Shown piece by piece: positions 32,110 through 40,229 of a DNA stretch of 40,767 nt (the first letter of the stretch is position 1; the number at the start of each line of letters is the position of its first letter). A program made the position numbers and the translations under genes. Source of the stretch: a virus; the IMG/VR virus record IMGVR_UViG_3300027973_000094, positions 1 to 40,767 of that record. One strand, written 5' to 3'. A model generated the notes under the pieces. It did no database searches and was not told where the DNA came from. It worked only from the letters and a program-made list of their open reading frames with translations.

Positions 32110-32238
32110 ACCTACCGCTATCAGAACAACGCAGCCACTACTGCACACGGTTTCTAGTCCCCGCATTTTGTTCACCAGCCAGTTGACTCACCTGAACAGC
32201 CGTATATCTTTGCCCTCAACACGAAGGAGATGACCGAC

Positions 32239-32451
32239 ATGGACGCACATCACGCTGAGTACGCAGGAGCAATCGCAGGAATGGCTGAAACATACGGACG
32301 AAAGCAAGTAGTCGCCGTTGGCGATTTTGTCTCGGGCTTGACCGCAGAGCGACGTTGGAGCGGTCACGTACAGGCAGTCGAAGGCGACCGCATGGTTGTG
32401 GACGTTGACGGTGCTTGGCTATCGGTCAGCACGCAGGACATCACGCACTAG
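32239..32451 (+). CDS. Small protein with SH3-like beta pattern
   Basis: ATG 32239 is chosen because AAGGAG (32224-32229) is 9 bases upstream; ATG 32230 directly abuts that site. The 70-residue protein has a short helix and then beta strands (VVAVGDFVSGLTAERRW, HVQAVEGDRMVVDVDGAWL) like a small SH3-type barrel. It is expressed from the O3 promoter and precedes the recombination genes. Its function is unknown. Confidence 0.55.
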   Translation: MDAHHAEYAGAIAGMAETYGRKQVVAVGDFVSGLTAERRWSGHVQAVEGDRMVVDVDGAWLSVSTQDITH

Positions 32452-32462
32452 ACGCACAGGAA

Positions 32463-32566
32463 CGCTCGCCAGCAGGACGCAGCGAGCGGAAAGGAGTGGC
32501 GACGGAGTCGCCAGCAGCAAGGACGCACCAACCACCCGCCGAGCAGGACGCAGAGCGGGCATTTTT
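32463..32566 (+). other. Three consecutive RNA hairpins before the RecT-like gene, the last terminator-like
   Basis: Hairpin 1 is CGCTCGC/GCGAGCG (32463-32469, 32482-32488) with loop CAGCAGGACGCA. Hairpin 2 is TGGCGAC/GTCGCCA (32497-32513). Hairpin 3 is CCCGC/GCGGG (32535-32539, 32555-32559), its loop also containing AGCAGGACGCA, followed by CATTTTT. Two hairpins with different stems share the same 11-base loop. The last may be a terminator or attenuator. Confidence 0.45.
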
Positions 32567-32586
32567 CACACGAAAGGACACGAAGG

Positions 32587-33417
32587 ATGAGCACGGAAAT
32601 CAGCACGCACACGCAGCCGCGAGGGCTTGCGTTGCAGTCGGTCACGGACGCCATGAAGTTCAGCGAGACGGTAGCCAATTCGGACTTTGCCCCCAAGGAT
32701 TTTCGGGGCAAGCCAGCCAGTTGCATGCTGGCGATCCAGTGCGGTGCAGAGATCGGGCTGGCCCCGCTTCAGTCGTTGCAGAGCATCGCCGTCGTGAACG
32801 GCAGGCCCAGCGTCTACGGTGACGCCGCCCTGGCTGTCTGCAAGGCCAGCAACGTCTGTGAGTACGTCACCGAGAGCATTGACGGAGACGGTGAGCAGAT
32901 GGTCGCCACATGCACGGCGAAGCGTCGAGGCTACCCGCAGCCGACCGTGGTCAAGTTCTCGGTTGCAGATGCCAAGAAGGCGAGTCTGTGGGGCAAGAGC
33001 GGCCCGTGGAGCCAGTATCCACGCCGCATGCTCCAGATGCGGGCGAGGGGCTTTGCCCTGCGTGACGCCTTCCCTGACGTTCTCAAGGGGCTTGTGACCG
33101 CAGAGGAAGCCCAAGACTACCCGCAGCCTGTTGTGGCGTCAGAACCCGTCGTGGTGCGTCCCAAGTTTGACGACCGGCCCGCTGGTGGCGTCATCAAGCT
33201 GAAGGCTTCGCCTTCCGAGCCGCAGGAGTTCTCAGCCGTTGAGAAGGCAAGGCTCGCCGTAAGTCGTGCCGCAACGCTTGAGAGGTGCGATGCGCTGCGA
33301 AAGACGACGACAGAGCGGCTTGCTGACGGCACGTTCACCCAGGCCGAGCACGACGAGATCGTGGGCCTGCTGGTCACAAAGGCGGAGATGCTGATTGGAA
33401 GCGAGGTGCCCGCATGA
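32587..33417 (+). CDS. RecT-like single-strand annealing protein
   Basis: The 276-residue protein has the RecT family hallmarks: MKFSETVANSDFAPKDFRGK, IQCGAEIGLAPLQSLQSIAV, then VNGRPSVYGDAALAV, and WSQYPRRMLQMRARGFALRD with FPDVLKGL. RecT binds single-stranded DNA and anneals complementary strands for phage recombination and repair. ATG 32587 has AAGGA 8 bases upstream. No RecE-type exonuclease gene is seen beside it; the next gene is a 78-residue unknown. Its stop overlaps the next ATG by 4 bases. Confidence 0.88.
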   Translation: MSTEISTHTQPRGLALQSVTDAMKFSETVANSDFAPKDFRGKPASCMLAIQCGAEIGLAPLQSLQSIAVVNGRPSVYGDAALAVCKASNVCEYVTESIDGDGEQMVATCTAKRRGYPQPTVVKFSVADAKKASLWGKSGPWSQYPRRMLQMRARGFALRDAFPDVLKGLVTAEEAQDYPQPVVASEPVVVRPKFDDRPAGGVIKLKASPSEPQEFSAVEKARLAVSRAATLERCDALRKTTTERLADGTFTQAEHDEIVGLLVTKAEMLIGSEVPA

Positions 33418-33650
33418 GCACGTTTCGCAAGGACTTTGAGACCGTCGAGGAAATGAGGGCGCGGCTTGCACGCGAAGACCAGGCCGAGCCGCTCACGGTG
33501 GAGACGGATCTCGGAAAGGTGCTGGACGACCCAATGATTCCACCGCTTGTGATTAAGCCTGGAAGGATGAACGCGAGCCTCGCCTACAAGCGCGGTCGTG
33601 AGGACGAATACATTGACCGGATGCGCAGCAAATACGGCGGCGAATGGTGA
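33414..33650 (+). CDS. Small protein after RecT-like gene
   Basis: This 78-residue charged protein (MSTFRKDFETVEEMRARLAR; later IPPLVIKPGRMNASLAYKRG) is translationally coupled to the RecT-like gene by a 4-base overlap. It has no recognised domain. About 160 bases without a convincing gene follow. Confidence 0.55.
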   Translation: MSTFRKDFETVEEMRARLAREDQAEPLTVETDLGKVLDDPMIPPLVIKPGRMNASLAYKRGREDEYIDRMRSKYGGEW

Positions 33651-33813
33651 ATTTGCGACCGGCACGCCATTGCCGTAGCGGCTACGCATCGGAGCCGCAT
33701 TGGCCGCCAGTTGAGCACTCAAGAGGCGTTGTATCAGTGCAGTGGAGGCCGGTTCTCCGACAGGTATCTCCACCGTCAGCGGCACGAAACGCCGCCAATA
33801 CAAGGAGGTTGGC

Positions 33814-34320
33814 ATGCAAGAAAAACACGCTTTGAGGTACGCCACGCGGGACGAGTTGCTGCGCAGCTTTGGCTTTCGATCCTACAAGCAGTACCTCAAG
33901 TCGGATGAGTGGTCACAGATTCGTGGCGAAGTGTTTGCAGAGTACAGCGAGTGCATTTGCTGCGAACACAAAGCGCAGGTTGTGCATCACGTCCGCTACG
34001 ACTCGGCAACGCTGCTTGGCGTACATCGACTGCACTTGGCTCCGTTATGCCACAAGTGTCACGAAGCCATTGAGATCCAAGACGACGGCGATAAGGGCTC
34101 AATGGCTCGCGCGAATACGTTGATGTTTGAGATGGCGCGACGTAAAGACGCGAAGCAAACGTGGCTACAGCGGTTTTACAAAGAACGAAAGCCGTGGAAG
34201 AGCAAGTCTGGCATTGACGCCGGTGCAAAAAGATCTGCGTGGCGACGCAAGCAGGAAGAAAAGACAGAGCCTCCGCGTGATTACTCGGGCGTGTTCTGGA
34301 TTAAGGCAAGGAGGCGTTGA
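33814..34320 (+). CDS. HNH-type nuclease
   Basis: ATG 33814 has AAGGAGG 5 bases upstream; an upstream in-frame extension to 33742 is not supported. The 168-residue protein has SECICCEHK (zinc cysteines 47 and 50), VVHHVRYDS (His58-His59) and LAPLCHKCHEAIE (Cys79, Cys82, His83), the layout of a zinc-bound HNH (beta-beta-alpha metal) nuclease. It lies between recombination and replication genes, so a role in DNA processing or as a homing-type nuclease is possible. Confidence 0.75.
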   Translation: MQEKHALRYATRDELLRSFGFRSYKQYLKSDEWSQIRGEVFAEYSECICCEHKAQVVHHVRYDSATLLGVHRLHLAPLCHKCHEAIEIQDDGDKGSMARANTLMFEMARRKDAKQTWLQRFYKERKPWKSKSGIDAGAKRSAWRRKQEEKTEPPRDYSGVFWIKARRR

Positions 34321-34322
34321 GC

Positions 34323-34643
34323 ATGACCCGCCCCCACTACATCACGCCCGACATTGAGGACACGCTGCCGCTATTTCGCCGCACCGATCCGGTGACGAGC
34401 AAGGCCGCAGCCGCCAGCATCAAGACGTTCCAGGGCGAGCACCACGCGGCGATCCTTGAGGCGCTTTCGCACGGGCCGGCTGGGGCAAGCGGCATCGCTG
34501 CTCGATGCGGGCTGCTCGGGCATCAAGTCAATAAGCGACTCGGAGAACTTGCAAGGGCTGGCAGGATCGTGGAGACGGGCAGGACGGTTAAGAGTGCGAG
34601 CGGCAGGGGCGAAAGGGAATGGAAAGGAATCCAAAATGGCTAA
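34323..34643 (+). CDS. Winged-helix DNA-binding protein
   Basis: The 106-residue product starts at ATG 34323. Its DTLPLFRRTDPVTSKAAAAS start is shared by a common phage regulator type, and the rest (ILEALSHGPAGASGIAARCG, HQVNKRLGELARAGRIVET) is a clear winged helix. It overlaps the replication gene start by 8 bases. It probably controls the replication block or helps at the origin. Confidence 0.65.
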   Translation: MTRPHYITPDIEDTLPLFRRTDPVTSKAAAASIKTFQGEHHAAILEALSHGPAGASGIAARCGLLGHQVNKRLGELARAGRIVETGRTVKSASGRGEREWKGIQNG

Positions 34644-35418
34644 GTCACCGGGATTCTGGTTCTTCACTGGCGATTGGATGAAAGACCCAGAGCTAAGATT
34701 TTGCTCGCTTTTTGCTCGAGGTTTGCTTGTCGATTTGCTTTGCATCTTGTTTGAAGCAAACGAGCAGGGATACGCAAGCAACCCAGACGGCACGCCTCGT
34801 ACAAACGAGCAGATTGCTGACGCCGTCGCTGGCGGATCTCGGGAACAAAAGCTGTCCGCTTTGGCTGAACTTGAGCGAAGTGGCGTTCTTTCCCGCGATT
34901 CTCGCGGTGTTTTGTACAGCCGACGCATTTCTAGGCTGGCTGAACTCAGCGCCGCCCGCAAGCAAAGCGGAAGCAAAGGGGGTAGCAAAACTCAAGCAAA
35001 ACCAAAGCAAACGACCAAGCAAAACAGGGGGGTTTCGGTTTCTGTTTCGGATTCTGTTTCGGATTCGTTCTTAGAAGAAACACACACACTACACAGCGCC
35101 GGCGACGGCTTTCGCCAACCGGGATGGGCGGCAGACGAGTGGGATCGCTTTGCAGCCGTCTGGAACGCCACAGAACGGGCGACGCCGTGGACGTCGCTAA
35201 TGGCACCCTCGTCGTGGGTAGACCTCGCAGCGGCTCCAGGATGGCTCGACAGGGCACATGAGGCGCTGGCCCGTCTGCCTCGCTGCCAGTGGTTCGGCGA
35301 TCCGGTCGCTGTCACCAGATTCTTTGAATACGTGGACCGGATTTTGGCCGGCGAGTTCGACCACGCCAAGCAGGACGTCAGGCGGAAGGTACGGCAACCA
35401 ACGGGAGGGAACCTGTGA
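34636..35418 (+). CDS. Replication initiator-like protein with origin candidate inside its gene
   Basis: The 260-residue product starts at ATG 34636 with GGAAAGGA 7 bases upstream. Residues 1-100 (FWFFTGDWMKDPELRFCSLF, then NEQIADAVAGGSREQKLSAL and a GVLYSRRI end) form a winged helix as in phage replisome organisers. Residues about 105-145 are low-complexity Lys/Gln/Ser (KGGSKTQAKPKQTTKQN, VSVSVSDSVSDS), and here the DNA carries phased AAGCAAA repeats and a 12-bp tandem repeat. Residues 150-260 form a second helical domain with WLDRAHEALARLPRCQWFG. As in lambda O, the origin seems to lie in the linker of the initiator gene. Confidence 0.7.
   Translation: MAKSPGFWFFTGDWMKDPELRFCSLFARGLLVDLLCILFEANEQGYASNPDGTPRTNEQIADAVAGGSREQKLSALAELERSGVLSRDSRGVLYSRRISRLAELSAARKQSGSKGGSKTQAKPKQTTKQNRGVSVSVSDSVSDSFLEETHTLHSAGDGFRQPGWAADEWDRFAAVWNATERATPWTSLMAPSSWVDLAAAPGWLDRAHEALARLPRCQWFGDPVAVTRFFEYVDRILAGEFDHAKQDVRRKVRQPTGGNL
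34699..34739 (+). repeat. Four phased TTTGCT repeats (iteron cluster A)
   Basis: TTTGCT starts at 34700, 34711, 34722 and 34734, spacings of 11, 11 and 12 bases, about one helical turn each. It is the reverse complement of the AGCAAA repeats of cluster B, so the two clusters face each other. Confidence 0.6.
34961..35023 (+). repeat. Six phased AGCAAA repeats (iteron cluster B)
   Basis: AGCAAA starts at 34961, 34972, 34984, 34995, 35006 and 35018, spacings of 11, 12, 11, 11 and 12 bases; five of the six are preceded by A. The non-triplet spacing shows that this is not simply codon repetition. Such phased sites are typical of initiator binding. Confidence 0.65.
35033..35068 (+). repeat. Three 12-bp tandem repeats, candidate unwinding element
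   Basis: TTTCGGTTTCTG, TTTCGGATTCTG and TTTCGGATTCGT follow one another directly at 35033, 35045 and 35057, 10 bases after iteron cluster B. They are T-rich on one strand and AT-richer than the surroundings, like the short repeats that melt first in bacterial and phage origins. Confidence 0.55.
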
Positions 35419-35924
35419 GAACTTGGGAGCAGAACAAGACGAGCATCAACCAACTCTGGCCGACGTGTTCGTTCACCGACGAGGAGAAGCGTCTGTGGGG
35501 CGATGACCTTGGAAGCCTTGACCAAGACGTGCTGTACGACGCGATCCGCAACGTGAAGCGAAGCCGCGACACGCAGTGGCCGCAACTGAAGTGGATGCTT
35601 GATGCGTACCGTGAGCTTTCGCACGCCAAGCGGCAGGCGAAGACACACAGCAAGGCACCAGAGCCTCGCGTTGGAGTCAACGTCAACGAGGACGAGAACA
35701 GCCGCCTGGCTGACGACTTCATTGCGTACATCGATTCGGCGGCACCGGCTGACTACCAAGACATCCACGACCGCGTGCTTGACAAGCTTTTGAAGATGCA
35801 CAGCCGCACAGCGTTGCGGATCATCGCTTACGCCAAGAAGCGACTGCTCGGCGAAGGACCGAAATTCGGACGAGTGGACGACAACGGCGACATCACGCCA
35901 TTCGGATTTGGAGGTGCATCATGA
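35415..35924 (+). CDS. Putative helicase loader-like replication protein
   Basis: The 169-residue product starts at GTG 35415, 6 bases after GGGAGG. The N-terminal half (INQLWPTCSFTDEEKRLWGD, DVLYDAIRNVKRSRDTQWPQ, LKWMLDAYRELS) resembles the helical domain of small phage loader proteins (G39P-like) that act next to the initiator. The second half is acidic and then helical. The gene follows the initiator directly with a 4-base overlap. Homology is suggested by pattern and position only. Confidence 0.5.
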   Translation: MRTWEQNKTSINQLWPTCSFTDEEKRLWGDDLGSLDQDVLYDAIRNVKRSRDTQWPQLKWMLDAYRELSHAKRQAKTHSKAPEPRVGVNVNEDENSRLADDFIAYIDSAAPADYQDIHDRVLDKLLKMHSRTALRIIAYAKKRLLGEGPKFGRVDDNGDITPFGFGGAS

Positions 35925-36157
35925 CCACAGCAACAGAACGCCAGCCCCTCACGCCACGCCAGCAGGACGTCCTCAACTGGATTTCCGGCTACATCGACGT
36001 CCACGGGTACAGCCCGACCATTCGTCAGATCGGCCACGCATTTGAGTGGACGACCAACGGCGTCATGTGCCACTTGCGGCCCATGCGGCGTAAGGGCTGG
36101 ATTACGTGGCAGGACGGCGAGGCTCGCACCATCCGCGTGATCGGCGGTGACGCATGA
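35921..36157 (+). CDS. LexA-type N-terminal winged-helix protein
   Basis: The 78-residue protein (LTPRQQDVLNWISGYIDVHG, then YSPTIRQIGHAFEWTTNGVM and CHLRPMRRKGWITW) matches the DNA-binding domain of LexA but lacks the self-cleaving peptidase. It could bind SOS-like operators without being cleavable. Start ATG 35921 overlaps the previous stop. Confidence 0.75.
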   Translation: MTTATERQPLTPRQQDVLNWISGYIDVHGYSPTIRQIGHAFEWTTNGVMCHLRPMRRKGWITWQDGEARTIRVIGGDA

Positions 36158-36341
36158 AACCCGAGTGGCACTACCTTCCGCCACCGCTCGATGTCGTCCA
36201 GGCGTTGATGCAGCGTGCGTGGGACGACGACATCAGCGACGACGACCGGATTCTGCTCGAGACGGCTGCGAAGACGCTGGAAGTCACGCTTGACCGTTGC
36301 ATCAGGCTGGCAAGCGTGATTGAGCGCACGGAGGTGGGGCT

Positions 36342-36345
<4 letters not shown>
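36154..36345 (+). CDS. Small helical protein before methyltransferase
   Basis: This 63-residue acidic helical protein (PPLDVVQALMQRAWDDDISD, ILLETAAKTLEVTLDRCIRL) overlaps both the LexA-type gene and the methyltransferase start by 4 bases. No family is recognised. Confidence 0.55.
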
Positions 36346-37405
<1,060 letters not shown>

Positions 37406-37409
<4 letters not shown>

Positions 37410-37675
37410 CCACCGAAAACCTCGCCATGTTGGCCGTTGGACAAATCATCGCTGCGGGAATGTTTTCCCTCGGCGTGTTGGTTGGAAGTTCTCTACGAAA
37501 GGAATCAAAGGATGACAATGACGAAGGAACGAAAGAAGAAAGCGAGTGGCATAAGCCTCGCGGCGTCGGAATTGAAGGCGGCGCTTTCAGCCGTAGGCCA
37601 AGCGGTGCCAACACGGTCGCCAAGGCCGATCTACCAATCCGTGCTCCTATCGGGCGCGGTTCTGTCTGGGAGTGA
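37406..37675 (+). CDS. Small membrane-anchored protein overlapping the sliding clamp gene
   Basis: ATG 37406 overlaps the methyltransferase stop. Residues 5-28 (NLAMLAVGQIIAAGMFSLGV) form one membrane span, then a charged tail (KESKDDNDEGTKEESEWHK). The frame continues to 37675, 164 bases into the clamp gene in another frame, so the last 50 residues are double-coded if used. The membrane part looks genuine; the tail is uncertain. No family is recognised. Confidence 0.4.
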
Positions 37676-38630
37676 TGGAGATATTCGTATCGACGTCACG
37701 TTGGAAAACACGCCCCCCGGTATCAGCTTGCTGCTGCCGAAGGACAGGCTTTCCGCCATCCTTGGCAGTTTCACTGGCGACGAGATCACGATCACGCCTG
37801 ACGAGTCGTCGTGCCTAATCAAGGCCGGCAGAGGCGAATGGACGCTGCCAACCGAGGACGCTGGCGAGTATCCGGCGTGGAACGTGGACGGTGCGAAGCC
37901 CGTCACGCGGCTTCCTGTTGACCAGTTCTGCCGTGCGGTCAAAGGCGTGGTTTTCGCCGTGGACGACGAGTCCAGCCGCTACGCTCTCGGTGCGGTGCTT
38001 GTGGAAGTTAAGGGCGAGGTTGTCACATTTGTTGCCACAGACGGTCGAAGGCTCTCCTGCGTGAACTGCGAGCACGACCTTGCGGTTGACGACTCGCAGA
38101 CGCTTGTGCCTGCACGGGCGATGGCAATCATCGCACGTCTTGCAGCTGGGTGCAGTGACGCCAGCGTGCAGCTTGAGGCAACGAAAAACGAGATCGTCGC
38201 CACGGTTGGTAACGCTACCGTCACTGCTCGTCTTCTGGACGGTCGTTACCCTCGGTGGCGTGACACGCTGCCGGATCGTGACGCCAAGGCCACGACGGTC
38301 AGCCGTGCGGATCTGCTGGCTGCTACTCGAGCGGCTGCCATCGTCACCAGCGAGGAAAGCAAGGGTGTGCAGTTCGTGTTTTCCGGCGATGGCATCTGGC
38401 TGCACGGGCAGAGCGCCGAGAAGGGCGAAAGCAGCGTTACCTGTGACGTCGTGGAAGCCGGCGACAAGGCGACGGTGAAGCTGGACCCACTGTTCGTGCA
38501 GCAGTGGCTCGGCGGCATCGACAGCGAGGCAGAGCCGGAAGTCGAAGTCGAAGCCGTGGACGCACAATCTGCCGTCATCCTGCGATGCGGCGACAACACT
38601 GGCGTGATCATGCCACTGGCGGTGGACTGA
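37512..38630 (+). CDS. dnaN: DNA polymerase III beta-like sliding clamp
   Basis: The 372-residue product is close to bacterial DnaN in length. ATG 37512 has AAAGGA 8 bases upstream; an in-frame start at 37437 is less likely. Three similar domains are visible: a first with FTGDEITITPDESSCLIKAG, a second with YALGAVLVEVKGEVVTFVAT followed by DGRRLS, and a third closing with a GVIMPL end (residues 364-369), which corresponds to the usual DnaN C-terminal MPMRL-like end. The clamp tethers polymerase to DNA. No phage DNA polymerase gene is seen, so it probably recruits the host polymerase III or phage repair enzymes. Confidence 0.88.
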   Translation: MTMTKERKKKASGISLAASELKAALSAVGQAVPTRSPRPIYQSVLLSGAVLSGSDGDIRIDVTLENTPPGISLLLPKDRLSAILGSFTGDEITITPDESSCLIKAGRGEWTLPTEDAGEYPAWNVDGAKPVTRLPVDQFCRAVKGVVFAVDDESSRYALGAVLVEVKGEVVTFVATDGRRLSCVNCEHDLAVDDSQTLVPARAMAIIARLAAGCSDASVQLEATKNEIVATVGNATVTARLLDGRYPRWRDTLPDRDAKATTVSRADLLAATRAAAIVTSEESKGVQFVFSGDGIWLHGQSAEKGESSVTCDVVEAGDKATVKLDPLFVQQWLGGIDSEAEPEVEVEAVDAQSAVILRCGDNTGVIMPLAVD

Positions 38631-38631
38631 C

Positions 38632-38946
38632 ATGCCGCAAGGACGCGAAGTGCGATACTGCGCGGCCACACTGCATCGGCTGTGGGCGCGCGGCGACTCT
38701 TACCAAGAGATCGCCGCCGCCCTCGGCTGTTCGCAGTCTTACGTGCATCGTTTGAAGACGCGGCACAAGCTGCCGAATCGCCAGAAGCCAAATCGCGAAA
38801 TCTTTGACGATGACCCGACGCCAGAACAGATCGCAGAGCGTGCGGCTGAGTGCCGAGCACGGCGAGTGCAGCCAGAGCCCAAAGGCGAGCGCGTCAGCGT
38901 GCCTCGGTACTCGTGGGACGGATTTCGATTTACTGGGCTAACCTAG
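38632..38946 (+). CDS. Helix-turn-helix protein
   Basis: The 104-residue protein has a clear HTH (GDSYQEIAAALGCSQSYVHR, then LKTRHKLPNRQKP), like those of GcrA-type regulators and sigma factor region 4. The rest is charged and basic. It starts 1 base after the clamp stop. It is probably a transcription regulator for late or replication genes. Confidence 0.65.
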   Translation: MPQGREVRYCAATLHRLWARGDSYQEIAAALGCSQSYVHRLKTRHKLPNRQKPNREIFDDDPTPEQIAERAAECRARRVQPEPKGERVSVPRYSWDGFRFTGLT

Positions 38947-38950
38947 CCGC

Positions 38951-39634
38951 ATGCGAAAAGAGAAAAAGGTGCGGCGGCAAAAACGGCCCCCCCCCGTGGC
39001 ACATCCTGGCGAAGGCTATACGCCACGCACGAAGACGCAGGAAGCCGCCTTGGACGTCATCCGGCGGAACTCCATCACGTTCATTCTCGGTCCGGCTGGC
39101 ACCGGGAAAACTCATTTGGCGAGCGGCTACGCGGTGCAGCAGCTGCTGGCCGGCACAGTCGAGCACATCGTGATCACCAGACCGAGCGTGGCGACTGAGC
39201 AACTTGGTTATCTGCCTGGAAGCGCCGAGGAAAAGGTTGGTCCGTACCTCATCCCTTTTTTCGATGCGATTGAGCGGATTGCCGGTCGCAAGGGTCACAC
39301 GAAGGACAGGGAAAGAGTCGGTGCGGCGGTGAAAATAGCCCCCCTCGCTTATCTGCGTGGCAGGACGTTTCGCAACAGCGTCATCATCCTTGACGAGGCG
39401 CAGAACACCACGTTCAGCCAGTTGAAGTTGTTCCTGACACGCATCGGCGAAGGTTCCAAGGTGATCGTCACTGGCGACGCTGACCAAAGCGATTTGCCAC
39501 GCAGCGAGCGACGCCTGATTGACGTCATGCAGCGCCTTGCGGCGATCAAAGGCGTTGGCGTCGTTGAGTTCGCAGCCAGCGACATCGTGCGGCATCCAAT
39601 CATTGAGAACGTGCTCAAAGAGTTGGAACGCTAA
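38951..39634 (+). CDS. phoH: PhoH-like ATPase
   Basis: The 227-residue protein has Walker A ILGPAGTGKTHLA (46-57) and Walker B VIILDEAQN (144-152), then a KVIVTGDADQSDLP sensor segment and an ITRPSVATEQLGYLPGS stretch, all typical of PhoH. PhoH-like ATPases are common in phages from aquatic settings; the function is uncertain, with RNA helicase or ribonuclease-linked roles proposed. A run of nine C near 38987-38995 encodes PPP and could be misread in sequencing. Confidence 0.92.
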   Translation: MRKEKKVRRQKRPPPVAHPGEGYTPRTKTQEAALDVIRRNSITFILGPAGTGKTHLASGYAVQQLLAGTVEHIVITRPSVATEQLGYLPGSAEEKVGPYLIPFFDAIERIAGRKGHTKDRERVGAAVKIAPLAYLRGRTFRNSVIILDEAQNTTFSQLKLFLTRIGEGSKVIVTGDADQSDLPRSERRLIDVMQRLAAIKGVGVVEFAASDIVRHPIIENVLKELER

Positions 39635-39638
39635 TCGC

Positions 39639-39682
39639 TTGACGCTTCGCATACCGTGAGGTCATCGGACGCAGGAGCGTCC
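39639..39682 (+). promoter_or_regulatory. TTGACG box and hairpin before exported protein gene
   Basis: TTGACG at 39639 is followed by CATACCGTGAG, an 11-base stretch also found near 14683. GGACGC/GCGTCC (39667-39672, 39677-39682) then forms a small hairpin with loop AGGA before the ribosome site AAGGAG at 39691. Confidence 0.35.
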
Positions 39683-39704
39683 AGGCCACGAAGGAGCGAA
39701 GCAT

Positions 39705-40013
39705 ATGCAAAGGATTGTGTTGGCGATTGCGTTTTTGATGGGCACCCCGCCCGGTATTTCGATGGCGACTGATGTCATCGTCCACGCCAGGCGGGTGAAC
39801 ATTTCTTCGGCGCAGGATCACGCACTGGTGCTCGCCAGACGTGGCACTCTGGTTCACAGCCACTGCAACCAGACGGAAGGGATCGGAATGGGATCGACTC
39901 CTGAGGCGGCCCGTCGCAACTGCTGTTTCTTTGGCCGCAAGGTCATCCTTGACGAAGGAGTGGCGTACTCGCCGACCGCTCGCAAGTGGTTCGCCGTTAT
40001 TCGCTATCGGTAA
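39705..40013 (+). CDS. Small exported protein
   Basis: This 102-residue protein has a signal peptide (MQRIVLAIAFLMGTPPGISM-A, likely cut after Ala21). The mature part (HSHCNQTEGIGMGSTPEAAR, then RNCCFFGRKVILDEGV, then KWFAVIRYR) has three cysteines and a compact pattern. I associate this type with short secreted proteins of aquatic bacteria and their phages. It could be a periplasmic exclusion or fitness (moron) protein. AAGGAG lies 8 bases before the ATG. Confidence 0.6.
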   Translation: MQRIVLAIAFLMGTPPGISMATDVIVHARRVNISSAQDHALVLARRGTLVHSHCNQTEGIGMGSTPEAARRNCCFFGRKVILDEGVAYSPTARKWFAVIRYR

Positions 40014-40019
40014 GAGCAC

Positions 40020-40229
40020 ATGACTCAAGAACTCATACGCATGGAGTTTCTTGGCGGCCCGCTGGACGGCGCTATTCGGCCCGTCCCGGCGGGCGTCGAG
40101 GCATTGCCGCTTGCCGATGGTCTTGTGATTCATCTCTACACAATCGACGAGATTTACACGGGACACGGCGTGCGTCAGGTCATGAAGCACACGAAGATTC
40201 TGAACGTCGGAAGTGAGCGACGGAAATGA
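40020..40229 (+). CDS. Small phage protein (FLGGPLDG type)
   Basis: The 69-residue protein has MEFLGGPLDGAIRPVP near the start, a motif shared by many small phage proteins of unknown function, and a beta-rich remainder (LVIHLYTIDEIYTG). Its stop overlaps the next ATG by 4 bases. Confidence 0.6.
   Translation: MTQELIRMEFLGGPLDGAIRPVPAGVEALPLADGLVIHLYTIDEIYTGHGVRQVMKHTKILNVGSERRK

Noticed and set aside
33651-33813. Short frames in the gap after the 78-residue gene
   Set aside because: They begin at weak starts, overlap the HNH gene in other frames and have no ribosome site; I see no gene or hairpin in this gap.
34992-35801. Leftward open frame of 269 codons opposite the replication genes
   Set aside because: It is antisense to two genes with good starts and family patterns; leucine/arginine-rich composition points to a shadow.
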